38,788 bases of DNA, from positions 1 to 38,788 of the forward strand of contig DASTCC010000258.1 of the NCBI GenBank assembly GCA_035711465.1, in the 5' to 3' direction. Below are positions 31,078 to 38,788 of the stretch, one piece after another. The position numbers and the translations under genes are program-made. The notes under the pieces are model-generated. The model made no database searches and had not been told where the DNA came from. It was given only the letters and a program-made list of their open reading frames with translations. This stretch comes from DASTCC01 sp035711465 (GTDB lineage Bacteria; Acidobacteriota; Vicinamibacteria; Vicinamibacterales; SCN-69-37). How positions within the stretch are numbered: position 1 is the stretch's first letter; each line of letters opens with the position of its first letter.

Positions 31078-33368
31078 CGTGTGCCTCTCGTGCCGATCCT
31101 CGGATCCTTCGCCGCGATGAAGAACAACCGGTTCATCGTCGCCACGAACAGCGCGTCGCCGCTGGCCGCCGGCTGCGAATAGAGCGGCGCGTTCATCTCG
31201 ATCTCCGCCAGCACGGCCTTCTCCCGTCCGGTGCGAAGCACGGTCATGATGCCCTCTTCGTTGCCGACGTAGAGCCGATCGGCGGCGAGCAGGAGGCTGC
31301 CCCAGATCGGGCCGTGTGTGTCGTGCTTCCACACCGGCGTGCCGGTCGCCGCGTCCAGACAGTGAATCGTGCCGCCGAGGTCGCCGACGTAGAGCAGCCC
31401 GTCTTTGACGATCGGCCTCGCGGTCACGCGGCCTACCGCACGCGACGTCCAGAGGAGCTTGCGTGCGGTGACGTCGCCCTCGCCGGTGGGATCGAGCGCA
31501 TGAATCAGTGACGGGCCATTGTCGTGGCCGGCGCTGAATCCCATCGCCACGAAGACGCGGCCGTCAGCGAAGACGGGTGGCGCGATGATCGAGCTTCGCG
31601 ACAGGACGCCCGGACGCGGCAACCAGCGCGCGTCCTTGGGATTGCCGTCGAATCGCCACGCTTCCCGGCCGGACGACGTGTCGTAGGCGCGCAGCCAGCC
31701 ATCGCCGCCGCCGAAGAGCACCTGCAGCCGCCCGCCGACCGTGATTGCCTCCGGGCTCGACCACTGGCCGTGCAGCACCTGACCGCCGGCGCCGATCGCA
31801 CGCCAGACGACGTCGCCCGTCTGCTTGTTCACCGCGATCAGACTCGGCGCGCGCGGCGACGGGACGCGGGTGTGGCCTTCGTTCCGTCCGTTGGACGTTC
31901 CGACCATCAGCAGGTCGCCCAGCGCGAGCACGTCGCTGTTCGTCGCCTCATGCGGGAACACGCCGAGACTGCCGCACATGTCCAGTTCCCAGACGATGTC
32001 GGCCGCTGCGGGATCCTGGAAAGGCTCGTCCTGATAGACGCCGTCGTTCTCGTCGTCTCGGAAGCCTTGCGTGTCGAGCGCGCGAAGCTGGCATTCGGCA
32101 GTGACGTAATAGAGCCGATTGCCATCGACATACGGCGTGCCCGTCGTCGACGGCAGCAGGAACTCGCGCAGGCCGCGCTCGACGCGTGGCGAGACGTCCT
32201 GCCAGAGGAATTCGCCATCCTTGGCCCGGAACGCCATCAGCACGCCGGAATCTTCCTGGTAGTCGGCGTTCCTGGGATTGCCGTTGTCGGTGCCCACATA
32301 GATCACGTCGCCGGCAACGACGGGCCGACCGTAGGTTTCCTTTCCCAGGTCGACGCTCCAGACAATGTTCCGCTCCGTGCGCGGATCCCAGTCGAGCGGC
32401 GGATTGCCTGCTGCTACCGTCGGCGGCGGCGGAGACGCGGCGGCCAGGGCGGAGACCTCGGTCGAAGCGGCGGGCGCAGCAGATCGAAGGCCGACGATGC
32501 GTTGCAGCGCCCACTCCGCTTCGTGACGGAGCGCGGGATCGTTGGCCGCCTCTTTCAGCGCGTCCCGCGCGGCCTGCGCTTTCGGCCCGATGCTTCCGAG
32601 AGCGCCGGCCGCGAAGATGCGGACGTAGAGGAACTCATCGGCCAGGGCGTCGATCAACTGCGGCACGGCCGCGGCTGCGGCAGGACCGATGCTGCCGAGC
32701 GCTTCGCACGCCGCCCAGCGAACGCCGGGAATCGGATCGGTCAGGGCCGCGGCGAGGGGGCTGGTCGCGGCAGCGGCGTTCGGACCGACCGACGCCAGCG
32801 CCTCCGCCGCATAGACGCGGACGTAGGCGTCGGCATACGAGAGCGTGTCGACGAGCGCGCCGACCGACGGCGTCGCTCTCACGCCCAGCGCGCCAAGCGC
32901 GCGCGCCGCGTCGCCCGCGACCATCGCGTCGTCGTCCCGCAGGGCGCGCCGCAACGCGGCCTGATATCCCTCGGTGTGCGGCGCCAGATCGATCAGGTGA
33001 TCGATCGCGTTGCGGCGGATGGACACCTGATCGCTGCGAAGCGACTCGACCAGCGTGAGGACCGCCGGTGGACCAATCCGCCGCAGGACTTCGAACGTCG
33101 CGGCCTGCAGGTCTTCGTTCTCGGTGTCGAGGAGCCGCTTCAGCAAGGGCAGCGCCCGCGGTCCGCCTTTGACGAGCGCGGCTTCGGCCGAGACTCGCAC
33201 CTTCAGATCCGCGTCGAGCAGACGGCTTTCCCAGTCGCGGACCGCTTCCGGGCTGGTCGAAAGGTCCACTGACTGAGCCTGACGCGGAGGGCCGGACGGC
33301 GGCGGCGCGCCGGCGAGCACGGGCGCGAGCAGCAGACAGAACAGCAAACCGATCGGCGGACGTCGCAT
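31074..33368 (-). CDS. Exported HEAT-repeat plus PQQ-like beta-propeller protein
   Basis: 764 residues from ATG 33368, with GGAG about 6 nt upstream; the frame stays open further upstream but that part overlaps the divergent PadR-ADOP genes. Signal peptide 1-20 (LLFCLLLAPVLAGA). Residues about 45-285 are HEAT/PBS-lyase-like helical repeats (e.g. DAYVRVYAAEALASVGP, IPGVRWAACEALGSIGP, FLYVRIFAAGALGSIGP). After a Pro/Ala linker comes a PQQ-type propeller (about 325-760) with blades like YGRPVVAGDVIYVGTDNG and GTIHCLDAATGTPVWKHDT. No dehydrogenase active site was identified, so this is probably a scaffold or assembly protein rather than an enzyme. A TATAAT box lies at 33394-33399. Confidence 0.87.
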   Translation of the reverse strand: MRRPPIGLLFCLLLAPVLAGAPPPSGPPRQAQSVDLSTSPEAVRDWESRLLDADLKVRVSAEAALVKGGPRALPLLKRLLDTENEDLQAATFEVLRRIGPPAVLTLVESLRSDQVSIRRNAIDHLIDLAPHTEGYQAALRRALRDDDAMVAGDAARALGALGVRATPSVGALVDTLSYADAYVRVYAAEALASVGPNAAAATSPLAAALTDPIPGVRWAACEALGSIGPAAAAAVPQLIDALADEFLYVRIFAAGALGSIGPKAQAARDALKEAANDPALRHEAEWALQRIVGLRSAAPAASTEVSALAAASPPPPTVAAGNPPLDWDPRTERNIVWSVDLGKETYGRPVVAGDVIYVGTDNGNPRNADYQEDSGVLMAFRAKDGEFLWQDVSPRVERGLREFLLPSTTGTPYVDGNRLYYVTAECQLRALDTQGFRDDENDGVYQDEPFQDPAAADIVWELDMCGSLGVFPHEATNSDVLALGDLLMVGTSNGRNEGHTRVPSPRAPSLIAVNKQTGDVVWRAIGAGGQVLHGQWSSPEAITVGGRLQVLFGGGDGWLRAYDTSSGREAWRFDGNPKDARWLPRPGVLSRSSIIAPPVFADGRVFVAMGFSAGHDNGPSLIHALDPTGEGDVTARKLLWTSRAVGRVTARPIVKDGLLYVGDLGGTIHCLDAATGTPVWKHDTHGPIWGSLLLAADRLYVGNEEGIMTVLRTGREKAVLAEIEMNAPLYSQPAASGDALFVATMNRLFFIAAKDPRIGTRGTR

Positions 33369-33393
33369 GGCCGGCTCCGGCTGGGCAGCGCCG

Positions 33394-33399
33394 ATTATA
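33394..33399 (-). promoter_or_regulatory. -10 box for the HEAT/PQQ-DoxX operon
   Basis: A perfect TATAAT on the minus strand, 25 nt before ATG 33368, with no recognisable -35. Spacing allows a short leader with the GGAG ribosome site. Confidence 0.45.
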
Positions 33400-33429
33400 G
33401 ACGGTCCGGTCGGCGGGCTCCGCTTCCTC

Positions 33430-33458
33430 TTGACTCTCAGGAGAAGGGCGGCGATTAT
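33430..33458 (+). promoter_or_regulatory. Promoter of the second PadR-ADOP operon
   Basis: TTGACT (33430-33435), 17-nt spacer, GATTAT (33453-33458). Five of six and four of six matches to the housekeeping consensus. The 17-bp palindrome follows immediately, covering the expected transcription start. Confidence 0.6.
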
Positions 33459-33475
33459 CTCCTGACAGTCAGGAG
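33459..33475 (+). promoter_or_regulatory. 17-bp perfect palindrome, probable PadR operator
   Basis: CTCCTGACAGTCAGGAG, a perfect dyad directly after the -10 box. A related half, GACTCTCAGGAG (33432-33443), lies within the promoter 32 bp upstream of GACAGTCAGGAG (33464-33475), about three helical turns. The right arm also supplies the Shine-Dalgarno AGGAG(GAG) for the PadR start codon, so repressor binding or RNA folding could affect expression at two levels. Confidence 0.6.
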
Positions 33476-33485
33476 GAGACACCAC

Positions 33486-33821
33486 GTGGCCGACACGCCG
33501 CTCTTGCCGGGAACCCTGGACGTGATGCTGCTGCAGGTCCTGGCGGATGCGCCGCTGCACGGCTGGGGCATTTCCGAAGCCATCCGCGAGCGATCGCGCG
33601 ACGCCTTCCGGATCAACCAGGGGTCGCTCTACGTCGCGCTCGAACGGATGCTGCGCCGGGGCTGGGTCACGTCCGCCTGGCGCATCACCGACAGCAACCG
33701 CCGCGCCCGTTACTACACGATCACGACGAGCGGCCGGCGGCGCCTCGAGAAGGAGCGGCGCCGCTGGGAGCGAACCGCGGCGGCGGTCAGCTTCGTCCTC
33801 AAGCCGCACGGAGGCCGGTGA
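33486..33821 (+). CDS. PadR-family transcriptional regulator
   Basis: 111 residues. PadR winged helix-turn-helix: LPGTLDVMLLQVLADAPLHG, WGISEAIRERSRDAF, the recognition part INQGSLYVALERMLRRGWV, and the wing NRRARYYTITTSGRRRLEKE. The start is GTG 33486, with AGGAGGAG 7 nt upstream. Its stop overlaps the ATG of the ADOP permease by one base (TGATG), so the two are co-translated. The strong promoter and palindrome just upstream suggest autorepression. It is a different subtype from the PadR at 30085 (shorter C-terminus, LLPGTLD start). Confidence 0.93.
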   Translation: MADTPLLPGTLDVMLLQVLADAPLHGWGISEAIRERSRDAFRINQGSLYVALERMLRRGWVTSAWRITDSNRRARYYTITTSGRRRLEKERRRWERTAAAVSFVLKPHGGR

Positions 33822-36466
33822 TGTCGTGGTGGCATGGCCTCCGCCATCGCATCCGCAGCCGCGTCCGCGCCGACGAGGTCGAACGCGAGCGGCGGGAGGA
33901 GCGGTCGTGGTTCGTGGAGATGGAGAAGGCCGCGAGGAACCGCCCGGCGGCAGAACGGCGCTCGCCGTCAGTCGCAGCGACTTCTCGTGATCCTCACGCC
34001 TCCCGACGGAGCTCGATGAGCGGCTCGATCTTGATCGACGTGCAGACGGCGTGGCGGAGCTACCGCCGCCAACCTGGGGTCGTGGCGGCGATTGTCCTCT
34101 CGCTGGCGCTCGGCCTCGGCGCGGCAACGGCGATGTTCTCCGTCGCCCGGGCCGTGCTGCTCGCTCCGCTGCCCTACCGCCAGCCGGAACGGCTCGTCAC
34201 CGTCTGGAGCAGATGGGAGTCGGTCGACCGCACCTGGCTCGCGTCGGCCGACGTCCGCGACATTCGCGCCCGCAGCCAGCTCATCGACGGCATGGCGATG
34301 TGGACGTGGGATCGCATGACGCTCACCGGGATCGGCGACGCCACGAGCCTGAACGCGGGAATCGTCACCGCCAACACGTTCGAGGTGCTCGGCGCATCGC
34401 CGCTCTACGGTCGCGTCTTCACCGAAGCCGAAGCGCTGGCGGCGACGACATCCGGCCGGACGATGTTCGCCGTGCTCGGCTACGACCTGTGGCGAAGCAC
34501 GTTCGCCGGCGATCCCGCGGTCGTCGGACGGTCGGTCACGATCGACGACCATCCGGTCACGGTTCTCGGTGTGATGCCGCCGCGCTTTCAGCTGCCCACC
34601 GACTTCACCAGAGCGGTGGCGGCGCCGACCCAGCTGTGGACGCCGATCCACAACGATCCGGCCATGAACGAAGGCGGCCACAGCTATTACGGCGCCGCGC
34701 GGCTGCGCGCGGGCGTGTCGCTGCCGGCGTTCACGACGGAGCTGGCCACGTTCGCCGTGGATTTCAGCCGCAGAAAGCGCAACGACGCCGCGTCCCAATT
34801 CGCCGTGTTTGCCGAGCCGATCCACGATGACGTCTTCGCAGGCGTGCGGCCGATGGTGCGCGTCCTGGCGGCGGGGGTGTCGGTGCTGTTCCTGATCGCC
34901 TGCGCGAACGCGGCGGCCCTGCTCGTGGCGCGCGCCGAGACGCGCCGGCGCGAATGGGCGACGCGAGTCGCCCTCGGAGCCGGCAGGCTTCGCCTGCTCC
35001 GCCTGCAGATCGTTGAAGCCACGCTCCTCGCCCTCGCTGGCGGCACGCTCGGCATCAGCCTGGCGGTGTTCGCGGGGAACGCGCTTCAGGCCGTGGGTTC
35101 CACGGCGATCCCGCGCGCGGGCGACGTGACCATCGATTGGCGCGTCGTCGCGTTCATGGTCGCGCTCGCGGTGGTCGCGGCAGTGGTGTCGAGCCTCACG
35201 CCCGCCATGCATGCCGTTCGCTTGAACGTCGTCGACGGGCTCCGCGGCGCGCGCGGCGTCTCGGCGAGCCGCGGACAACTGCGGCTTCGCGCCCTCCTCG
35301 TGGTGTCGCAACTGTCACTGGGCATGCTGCTGCTCACCGGCGCCGGTCTGCTCGGCCGGACGCTCCTCGCGATGCGGGACGTCGATCTCGGCTTCGACGC
35401 CGCGCACGTGCTCACCGCGCGAGTGACGCTGCCGGCAACGCGCTATTCGAGGCCCGAAGAGGTCGACGCCTACTTCGGCGCGCTGACCACGCGCCTTCGT
35501 CAATCCCCCGGCATTCAGTCGGCCGGGCTGGTGCGCGTGCTGCCGCTCGGCCAGGGCATCGGCAACTGGCCGGTGACGATCGAGGGACAGGCGCCAGGCA
35601 CCGTCGCGTCCGGAGATTGGCAGGTGGTCACACCCGACGGCCTCGAGGCGCTCGGCGAGCGCCTCGTTCGCGGACGTTTCTTCTCCGACGCTGACACGGC
35701 GGCGGCGCCGGTCGTCGCTCTGGTGAACGAGGCGATGGCGCGGGCCTACTGGCCCGGACGCGATCCGGTCGGCCGCCGCCTGCGGTTCAGCAACGATGCG
35801 CCGCTCGTCTGGGCCACGGTCGTCGGCGTGGTCGGCGACGTGCGCCACGCCGGCGTCACCAGCCAGGTCAAGCCCAAGTTCTATCTGCCCTACGCACAGT
35901 TTCCGGCGGCGACCGGCGACGACCCGATCGCGTACGGCACGATCGTGCTTCGCGGCGCCGGCGATCCACTTCGTCACGTGGCCGCGCTTCGCGCGGCGGC
36001 CGCCTCCGTCGACAGGACGGTGCCGGTCATCGCGGTCCGCCCGATGACGGACGTCGTCGACACCGCGTTGACGACGCCGCGACTGACGAGCGGCCTCGTG
36101 ATCGTCCTCGCGGCGATCGCCCTCGTGCTCGCGGCGCTGGGCCTCTTCGGTCTGCTCGCCTATCTCGTCGCGCAGCGTGCGCAGGAGATCGGGATTCGCA
36201 TCGCCATCGGCGCCGGACCAGGCGCGGTCGTCCGACTGGTCCTGGCGCAGGGTTTGCGCGTGCTCGGCGTCGGTCTCGCGGTCGGGCTGCTGCTCTCGGC
36301 GCTCGCGACGCGCGGACTGTCGAGCCTGCTCTACGGCGTGCGGCCGTGGGATCCAGTGAGCTGGGCCATCGCGCCGACGGTATTGATCCTCGTCGCGATC
36401 GTCGCCTCGGTCGTGCCCGCGCGACGGGCCGCGGCGATCGATCCGCTGCGCGTCCTGCGGCAGTAA
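33821..36466 (+). CDS. ADOP-type MacB/FtsX permease (orphan ABC permease)
   Basis: 881 residues from ATG 33821, with GGAGG 6 nt upstream. The first 65 residues are a basic, charged, degenerate prefix (EVERERREERSWFVEMEKAA) rather than either full prefix domain of the other two ADOPs. Two FtsX/MacB halves follow: VLSLALGLGAATAMFSVARA after the first helix, the loops EWATRVALGAGRLRLLRLQI and QEIGIRIAIGAGPGAVVRLV, each with three-helix blocks, and the C-terminus PARRAAAIDPLRVLRQ. No ATPase is nearby. Co-transcribed with PadR; substrate unknown. Confidence 0.92.
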   Translation: MSWWHGLRHRIRSRVRADEVERERREERSWFVEMEKAARNRPAAERRSPSVAATSRDPHASRRSSMSGSILIDVQTAWRSYRRQPGVVAAIVLSLALGLGAATAMFSVARAVLLAPLPYRQPERLVTVWSRWESVDRTWLASADVRDIRARSQLIDGMAMWTWDRMTLTGIGDATSLNAGIVTANTFEVLGASPLYGRVFTEAEALAATTSGRTMFAVLGYDLWRSTFAGDPAVVGRSVTIDDHPVTVLGVMPPRFQLPTDFTRAVAAPTQLWTPIHNDPAMNEGGHSYYGAARLRAGVSLPAFTTELATFAVDFSRRKRNDAASQFAVFAEPIHDDVFAGVRPMVRVLAAGVSVLFLIACANAAALLVARAETRRREWATRVALGAGRLRLLRLQIVEATLLALAGGTLGISLAVFAGNALQAVGSTAIPRAGDVTIDWRVVAFMVALAVVAAVVSSLTPAMHAVRLNVVDGLRGARGVSASRGQLRLRALLVVSQLSLGMLLLTGAGLLGRTLLAMRDVDLGFDAAHVLTARVTLPATRYSRPEEVDAYFGALTTRLRQSPGIQSAGLVRVLPLGQGIGNWPVTIEGQAPGTVASGDWQVVTPDGLEALGERLVRGRFFSDADTAAAPVVALVNEAMARAYWPGRDPVGRRLRFSNDAPLVWATVVGVVGDVRHAGVTSQVKPKFYLPYAQFPAATGDDPIAYGTIVLRGAGDPLRHVAALRAAAASVDRTVPVIAVRPMTDVVDTALTTPRLTSGLVIVLAAIALVLAALGLFGLLAYLVAQRAQEIGIRIAIGAGPGAVVRLVLAQGLRVLGVGLAVGLLLSALATRGLSSLLYGVRPWDPVSWAIAPTVLILVAIVASVVPARRAAAIDPLRVLRQ

Positions 36467-36497
36467 GACTGCCGGCGCGCTCCGATCGAGACGCAGG

Positions 36498-36503
36498 TAT
36501 GAT
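36498..36503 (+). promoter_or_regulatory. Candidate -10 box for the MFS gene (leaderless geometry)
   Basis: TATGAT, five of six matches, 8 nt before ATG 36512, and no Shine-Dalgarno in the gap. Confidence 0.4.
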
Positions 36504-36511
36504 GCGCCACC

Positions 36512-37705
36512 ATGTTCCGGTGGCACATCGTGCTGCTCGTCTTCGTCGCGATCGCGATCAGCTACCTCGATCGCCAGGCGCTGCCGGTGGCGGTCGCCGC
36601 GATTCAGCGTGACATCCCGCTCACCAACACCGAGTTCGGCGCGCTGAACTCGATGTTCCTGCTCGCGTATGCGCTGATGTACGCGGGCGGCGGCGCGCTG
36701 ATCGATTGGCTGGGCACGCGACGCGGATTCCTCACCATCATGATCTTCTGGTCGCTCGCCTGCGCCAGCCACAGCTTCGCCACCGGCTTCTGGATGCTGG
36801 CGGCGAGCCGGTTCCTGCTCGGGGTGGGCGAAGGCGGCGGGTTCCCGGCGGCGACCAAGGTCATCGCCGAATGGTTCCCCGCCAGGGATCGATCGACGGC
36901 GATGGGCGTGGTCAACGCGGGCACGGCGGTCGGCGCCGTCATCGCGCCGCCGGCGATTGCGGCGATCGTTCTCTACGGCCACTGGCGGCTGATCTTCGTC
37001 GTCTTCGGCCTGGTGGGTCTGGTGTGGGCGGTGTGGTGGTGGCGTGCGTATCCCCGCAATCCGCCGGAGCTCGAGGCGATCGCGACCAGGCGCGCCGCCT
37101 GGTCCGAGCTGCTGACGCTACGCCCGGTATGGGGCCTGGTCGCGGCGAAGTTCCTGACCGACGCGGCGTGGTTCTTCTATATCTCGTGGCTGCCCAAGTA
37201 CCTGTACGACGCGCGCGGCTTCGACGTGAAGCAGGTCGGCTACTACGCGTGGGTCCCGTTCGCGGCGTCCGGCATCGGCAGCCTGCTCGGCGGGTGGTTC
37301 TCGAGCTATCTCCTCGCACGAGGGCACACGGCAGATTTCTCACGCAAGCTCGCGCTCGGTCTCTCCGCGGCGGTGATGCCCGGCATCATCTTCGTCACCC
37401 AGGTGCCGGTCGAGTGGGCGATCGTGCTCTTCAGCCTGGCGTTCTTCGGCCAGCAGTCGTGGTCGACGCTGGTGATGATCGTGCCGACCGATCTTTTCGA
37501 TCGACGCGTCGTCGCGTCCGTCGCCGGAATGGTCGGGTTCGGCGGCGCGATGGGTGGCCTGCTGATGAACCTCCTGGCCGGGCGCCTCCTCGATCTCGGC
37601 TTCGGCTATCAGACCGTGTTCTCGATCGTCGGCATGCTCCATGTCACGGCCTTCGTCGTCATTCTCATCGCCATTCCTCGAATCCGGCCGGTGGCGGCGG
37701 CATGA
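36512..37705 (+). CDS. MFS transporter, anion:cation symporter (hexuronate/glucarate) type
   Basis: 397 residues, about 11-12 membrane helices. The first helix has AISYLDRQALPVAVAAIQRD (about 15-34), the mark of the ACS family (ExuT, GudP and relatives). The helix 2-3 loop has GGGALIDWLGTRRGF and helix 4-5 has RFLLGVGEGGGFPAATKVIAEWF, both family-typical. Such carriers import sugar acids or other organic anions with protons. No catabolic gene is nearby, so the substrate cannot be named. Independent transcription is likely from the TATGAT box; the ADOP gene ends 45 nt upstream. Confidence 0.88.
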   Translation: MFRWHIVLLVFVAIAISYLDRQALPVAVAAIQRDIPLTNTEFGALNSMFLLAYALMYAGGGALIDWLGTRRGFLTIMIFWSLACASHSFATGFWMLAASRFLLGVGEGGGFPAATKVIAEWFPARDRSTAMGVVNAGTAVGAVIAPPAIAAIVLYGHWRLIFVVFGLVGLVWAVWWWRAYPRNPPELEAIATRRAAWSELLTLRPVWGLVAAKFLTDAAWFFYISWLPKYLYDARGFDVKQVGYYAWVPFAASGIGSLLGGWFSSYLLARGHTADFSRKLALGLSAAVMPGIIFVTQVPVEWAIVLFSLAFFGQQSWSTLVMIVPTDLFDRRVVASVAGMVGFGGAMGGLLMNLLAGRLLDLGFGYQTVFSIVGMLHVTAFVVILIAIPRIRPVAAA

Positions 37706-37816
37706 TGCCACCGACAGTTCTCGCCGCCAGGCCCTCAGAAACGTCGCCGCGCCTCACGTCCGCGAGAGCCGTCGCCGGCAGATCCTCCTGGTACGGCCCG
37801 TGCTGATCTCGTCAGG
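37706..37816. other. Intergenic, nothing recognised
   Basis: The short gap before the lytic transglycosylase gene. No promoter or hairpin stands out. Confidence 0.4.
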
Positions 37817-38788
37817 ATGCGTCGGCCCTGGCAATGCACGCTTTTGCACGCCGCGCTCGTCGGCGGGCTCTCCGGGGCCTGCGCGACACTCCCGGGCGCG
37901 CGATCCGATCTGCCGCCGCAACTCACCGTTCTCGTTCAGGAGTCTCACTCCTTTTATTACCGGAACGAGACCAACCATCAGGTGGGGTTCAGCCACGAGC
38001 TCATCGAACGGATGCAGCATCACCTCGCCGTGCCGGTCGAAATCAAAGCGTTCGCCGACGACGTCTCGATGTTTCAGGCCTTTGCCGCAGGCGCCGGCGA
38101 CATCATGTGCCCGGCGGTCGCGCTCGCCAGGACCGCGCCGGTTTCAACGATCTTGACCGAGCTCGGAGGCGAGCCCTTTCCGACGCTCCGCTTCAAGGTC
38201 TCGGACGACGAAGACTTCGTGTGGGTGCTGCGTCAGCATCTCCACGGCACCGGCGCGCGTCTGGACGCATGGCTGCGCACCACCCAATCGCGGCTGTTCG
38301 TCGCCAATCTGTACGAGAAGTATTTTGCGCACCTGGGCCTGTTCAACAAATTCGACCTGATGATGCTGAAGGTCCGCTACCGGCGCGACCTGCCCAAGTA
38401 CCGGTCGCTGTTCGAAGAGGCCGGTCGGCGCCACGGCCTCGATCCGCTGTTCCTGGCGGCGATGTCGTATCAGGAGTCGCATTGGGATCCCGAGGCCGCG
38501 AGCCAGACCGGCGTGCGTGGACTGATGATGCTGACGCAAGACACCGCCGATGAGCTCGGCGTGACGGATCGCCTCGATCCGCGCCAGAGCATCCTCGGCG
38601 GCACCCGGTACCTCATGCAGCTCCGGAATCGAATCGACGACGAGGTGAGCCGGCCGGACAACGACTACTATGCCCTGGCGGCCTACAACGTCGGACTCGG
38701 GCATGTCGAGGACGCGCAGGTGCTCGTTCGGCGCGCCGGCGAGGACCACACTCTGTGGAGCAACCTGCGCGACGCGCTGCCCCTCCTC
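37817..38788 (+). CDS. MltF-like membrane-bound lytic transglycosylase (3' end outside window)
   Basis: 324 residues are visible and the frame is still open at the window edge. The N-terminus is a signal/lipoprotein-type leader (LVGGLSGACA). Residues 35-180 align with the solute-binding-like (SBP_bac_3) domain of MltF, but about 100 residues of its second lobe appear to be missing after ARTAP (104-108): the sequence jumps to VSTILTELGGEPFP. Residues 200-324 are the SLT catalytic domain, with SYQESHWDPEAASQTGVRGL (catalytic E220), MMLTQDTADELGVTDR and YYALAAYNVGLGH. Lytic transglycosylases cut glycan strands of peptidoglycan to 1,6-anhydro ends. Start ATG 37817 has only a weak ribosome site. 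Close to its C-terminal end when cut. Confidence 0.87.
   Translation, partial: MRRPWQCTLLHAALVGGLSGACATLPGARSDLPPQLTVLVQESHSFYYRNETNHQVGFSHELIERMQHHLAVPVEIKAFADDVSMFQAFAAGAGDIMCPAVALARTAPVSTILTELGGEPFPTLRFKVSDDEDFVWVLRQHLHGTGARLDAWLRTTQSRLFVANLYEKYFAHLGLFNKFDLMMLKVRYRRDLPKYRSLFEEAGRRHGLDPLFLAAMSYQESHWDPEAASQTGVRGLMMLTQDTADELGVTDRLDPRQSILGGTRYLMQLRNRIDDEVSRPDNDYYALAAYNVGLGHVEDAQVLVRRAGEDHTLWSNLRDALPLL

Noticed and set aside
33369..34127. Extension of the HEAT/PQQ frame upstream of 33368
   Set aside because: It would overlap the PadR and ADOP genes on the other strand; the signal peptide and SD fix the start at 33368.

Overview
The window reads as a chromosomal stretch of a GC-rich, Gram-negative soil-type bacterium, most likely an Acidobacteriota of the Vicinamibacteria type. 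This placement is inference from gene content; there is no rRNA or ribosomal protein gene to confirm it. The pointers are two large Ser/Thr kinases with TolB/WD40-like C-termini, three orphan MacB/FtsX-type permeases of the ADOP kind (two beside PadR regulators), a planctomycete-type cytochrome fused to ankyrin repeats, and many exported beta-propeller proteins. The only RNA gene seen is tRNA-Ser(GGA) at 276-365.

Layout. 1-500: tRNA-Ser with a palindromic repeat directly on its 3' end. 504-6966 (minus): two receptor-like kinases, with decayed kinase and permease remnants between and beside them. 6967-8602: a gene-poor, decayed stretch holding one intact plus-strand gene, a minimal diadenylate-cyclase (DisA_N/DAC) protein behind a foldable leader. 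8603-11046 (minus): a two-gene unit of exported haem-motif proteins (CxxCH plus squalene-cyclase-like toroid; PSCyt1 plus ankyrin). 11225-12373 (plus): an OmpA-like protein with a motif I associate with contractile-injection-system cargo. 12483-13757 (minus): an exported SBP56/methanethiol oxidase. 13844-16374 (minus): a cation/proton antiporter translationally coupled to a membrane-anchored trypsin/PDZ protein that has lost two triad residues. 16742-17821 (plus): a carboxypeptidase-regulatory-domain protein. 17845-20517 (minus): ADOP permease. 20666-25562 (minus): a probable operon of amine oxidase, DUF6174-like lipoprotein, DUF305 lipoprotein and LVIVD-repeat protein. 25665-27460: an LRR-like protein convergent with a phosphotransferase. 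27500-30456 (minus): PadR plus ADOP. 30706-33368 (minus): HEAT/PQQ-propeller protein coupled to a DoxX-like membrane protein. 33486-36466 (plus): a second PadR-ADOP pair with a clear promoter and a 17-bp perfect palindrome. 36512-37705: MFS transporter. 37817-end: MltF-like lytic transglycosylase, cut by the window edge.

The main themes are signalling at the envelope (kinases, DAC, PadR) and exported redox or propeller proteins. The less expected signals are: four independent kinase fragments scattered over 30 kb; a recurrent -10 box 6-8 nt before start codons that lack a Shine-Dalgarno (probable leaderless mRNAs), contrasting with strong SDs on coupled genes; the minimal DAC gene with its leader; and two enzymes that keep their fold but have lost parts (HtrA-like triad, MltF second lobe). 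No CRISPR array, insertion sequence, integrase or prophage gene was seen.
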